IMG/VR virus record: IMGVR_UViG_3300032309_001437
Location: 1-31,937 of that record
Origin: a virus
Direction: 5' to 3' (one strand)
Length of the DNA: 31,937 nucleotides
The notes under the pieces are model-generated. The model ran no database searches. It saw nothing but the letters and a program-made list of their open reading frames with translations, and was not told the origin of the DNA. The stretch's first letter is position 1. Each line of letters opens with the position of its first letter. The position numbers and the translations under genes are program-made. This document shows positions 30,736 through 31,937 of the stretch, in pieces.

Positions 30736-30888
30736 ATGGCCGCCCCTACTCCCGAGCAAGTAACCGGCATCGTGGCTTCCTTGCTGGCCGGCTCCGAAAT
30801 CCTCAGCCTCCTGCCTGGCGTCAAGGCCAACGGCTGGGTTCAGCTCATCCTCGCCGCGCTGCGCGGCATCGCATCCCGTAAGCGCTAA
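30736..30888 (+). CDS. Small hydrophobic protein of the lysis region (50 residues)
   Basis: This frame of 50 residues reads MAAPTPEQVTGIVASLLAGS, then EILSLLPGVKANGWVQLILA and ALRGIASRKR. Two helices are likely (about 7-26 and 33-48), amphipathic to hydrophobic, with a basic C-terminus. I recall similar small proteins ('SE-LSLLP-VKAN---QLI---L') beside lysis genes in cyanophages. Membrane association and a role with the holin are possible but not shown. The ATG lies in CTTATGGC without Shine-Dalgarno. It ends 4 bases before the holin-like gene. Confidence 0.6.
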   Translation: MAAPTPEQVTGIVASLLAGSEILSLLPGVKANGWVQLILAALRGIASRKR

Positions 30889-30892
30889 GACA

Positions 30893-31153
30893 ATGGGCGA
30901 GCCATCGCACGGCGAGATCCTCCGCGCCATCGGCGTGCTGGAGGGCCAACTCAAGCAGCTGCTCGACGCCGCCATCGCCGACAAGGGAGAGCGCAGCAGC
31001 CTGGGCGTCCGTGTTGGCAAGCTTGAAAACAGAATGGCGCAGGTAATAATCCTCGCCATCGTTGCCGCGATGCTCAGCCCGATCATATGGACCGAAATTA
31101 AAGGTGCCTTTACTTACAGGCAGCCTATGCCCCAACACATGCAACGCCCATGA
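30893..31153 (+). CDS. Holin-like membrane protein
   Basis: This 86-residue protein has a short coiled-coil-like N-terminal region (GEILRAIGVLEGQLKQLLDA, then GVRVGKLENRM; residues 8-48) and one transmembrane segment, about 49-66 (AQVIILAIVAAMLSPIIW), followed by a basic tail. A coiled coil before a single membrane span next to an endolysin gene fits a small holin or a holin regulator of the type common in marine phages. One span would make it class III-like or a holin-associated protein; an antiholin cannot be excluded. Its TGA overlaps the endolysin ATG (ATGA), so both are made together. Confidence 0.6.
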   Translation: MGEPSHGEILRAIGVLEGQLKQLLDAAIADKGERSSLGVRVGKLENRMAQVIILAIVAAMLSPIIWTEIKGAFTYRQPMPQHMQRP

Positions 31154-31937
31154 CTTCCGGCCCGTTGCGCCTAATTGACCTATTCAAATTTTATCGCGGC
31201 CTTCCCCACCAAATGGCCGCCGTAAGTGAGCTGGAAGCAGCAATCAACAAACGCGCTCCCCACCTCCTAAGCCGCGATCAGCCGTGGTTCAAGACCTGGA
31301 GCGTCCCAGGCAAGCAGACCGACCTCGCCGATGCGATCCAGCTAATCAAGGAATTTGAAGGCTGCCATCTTAGCGCCTACCCCGATCCGCTAAGCGGCGG
31401 CGATCCTTGGACGATCGGTTACGGCACAACGCGCTATGGCGCTGGCGACCCCGTAAAACGCGGCGACAAGATCAACGTAATCGAAGCCGATATGCTTCTC
31501 CGCCTAGAGGTGGACCGCATCGCCGAACGCCTCCGCTCCACCATCCCAACCTGGAACGCCTTAGGCGACCCGCAACGCTGCGCACTTGTAAGTTTCGCCT
31601 ACAACTTAGGCGCCGACTTTTACGGTAAGCCTGGGTTCGACACCATCAGCGCAGCGCTGCGCGACAAGGACTTCGCCGCCGTACCAGCGGCACTGCTGCT
31701 CTACCGCAACCCTGGCACGAACGTCGAAGCCGGCCTACTGCGCCGCCGTAAGGCCGAAGGAGCACTGTGGCAAAAAGGAACCCCGCAACTGCAACAGCAG
31801 GGCATTTTGTTGCGCGTCCCTTACGAGGCGCAGAACGACAACGCCAGCGGCACCGGCTACCGCGAATGCTTCAGCAGCAGCGCTGCCATGGTAAGTCGGT
31901 TCTACGGCAAAATTGCCAACGATAATGCCTATAACAA
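31150..31937 (+). CDS. Endolysin: GH24 lysozyme plus C39-like peptidase domain, 3' end missing
   Basis: The frame is open from ATG 31150 to the window end (262 codons). Residues about 57-215 form a T4-type lysozyme: KEFEGCHLSAYPDP then WTIGYGTT, with catalytic triad Glu70, Asp79 and Thr88; the His that commonly follows TIGYG is Thr here. ALVSFAYNLG and RNPGTNVEAGLLRRRKAE are further family motifs. After a Gln-rich linker comes VPYEAQNDNASGTGYRECFS with SSAAMVSRFYG, which reads as the start of a C39-type cysteine peptidase domain; Cys in ECFSSS is the likely nucleophile. The enzyme would therefore cut both sugar and peptide bonds of the wall. An N-terminal extension of ~55 residues precedes the lysozyme and lacks a signal peptide. 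Confidence 0.85.
   Translation, partial: MTSGPLRLIDLFKFYRGLPHQMAAVSELEAAINKRAPHLLSRDQPWFKTWSVPGKQTDLADAIQLIKEFEGCHLSAYPDPLSGGDPWTIGYGTTRYGAGDPVKRGDKINVIEADMLLRLEVDRIAERLRSTIPTWNALGDPQRCALVSFAYNLGADFYGKPGFDTISAALRDKDFAAVPAALLLYRNPGTNVEAGLLRRRKAEGALWQKGTPQLQQQGILLRVPYEAQNDNASGTGYRECFSSSAAMVSRFYGKIANDNAYN

Noticed and set aside
1-31937. tRNA genes, CRISPR arrays, insertion sequences, integrase or attachment sites
   Set aside because: No cloverleaf, spaced repeat array, transposase or integrase motif was recognised by reading; no flanking host gene is present to define an attachment site.
1-31937. HIP1 (GCGATCGC) repeats as a cyanobacterial mark
   Set aside because: I noticed GCGATC in several places but no complete GCGATCGC; this neither proves nor excludes a cyanobacterial host, because marine picocyanobacteria also lack HIP1 enrichment.

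Overview
The window is one long plus-strand late operon of a tailed bacteriophage or prophage. The gene order is that of the lambda-type packaging, head and tail cassette: small and large terminase, gpW-like joiner, portal, prohead protease and capsid, head-tail joining genes, tail terminator, tail tube, frameshifted tail chaperones, tape measure, M-L-K-I-J tail tip genes, fibre genes and lysis genes. A long tape measure with a tail tube gene and no sheath gene points to a siphovirus. No integrase, repressor, tRNA, CRISPR array or replication gene is present, so lytic phage versus prophage cannot be decided here. The DNA is GC-rich. Several small genes (26650, 28031, 28237, 30736) resemble proteins I associate with cyanophages, and many genes lack a Shine-Dalgarno sequence. 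A GC-rich picocyanobacterial host (Synechococcus/Cyanobium type) is therefore plausible, but this is inference.

Layout. 1-157: leader. 158-4569: terminase subunits, gpW-like joiner and portal. 4611-8394: a 1061-residue protease-capsid fusion, a small head gene and a probable decoration protein, closed by a strong hairpin terminator (8406-8443). 8477-9932: head-tail joining protein, an Mtd_N-type beta protein and a tail terminator. 9988-13433: small acidic protein, two tandem tail tube paralogues, and tail chaperones G and GT linked by a -1 frameshift at GGGAAAC (13071-13077). 13426-19203: tape measure. 19229-25383: tail tip proteins M, L (Fe-S cysteines), K (JAMM plus NlpC), I and J. 25387-30661: fibres, beta-sandwich adhesins, a collagen-like protein, a discoidin-like protein and a fibre chaperone. 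30736-31937: small hydrophobic protein, holin-like protein and a two-domain endolysin cut by the window edge.

Main points of interest. (1) J carries a complete 130-residue Hint/intein-like domain only 11 residues from its N-terminus. It has the splicing residues Cys1, TxxH and terminal His-Asn but is followed by Ala, so self-cleavage is expected rather than normal splicing. (2) Protease and capsid are one reading frame, with a HiPIP-like four-cysteine motif near the N-terminus; codon style changes exactly where the capsid begins. (3) The two tail tube paralogues, and blocks inside J and the long fibre, are written in two codon dialects, one rich in TAAG/CTTA and one nearly free of it; part of this looks like expression-linked codon choice and part like recombination. 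(4) Gene borders share motifs: CTAAGCC over six stop codons, CTTATGGC over five start codons without Shine-Dalgarno, heptad CGCTTAN repeats before the gpW gene, and perfect inverted repeats at junctions.
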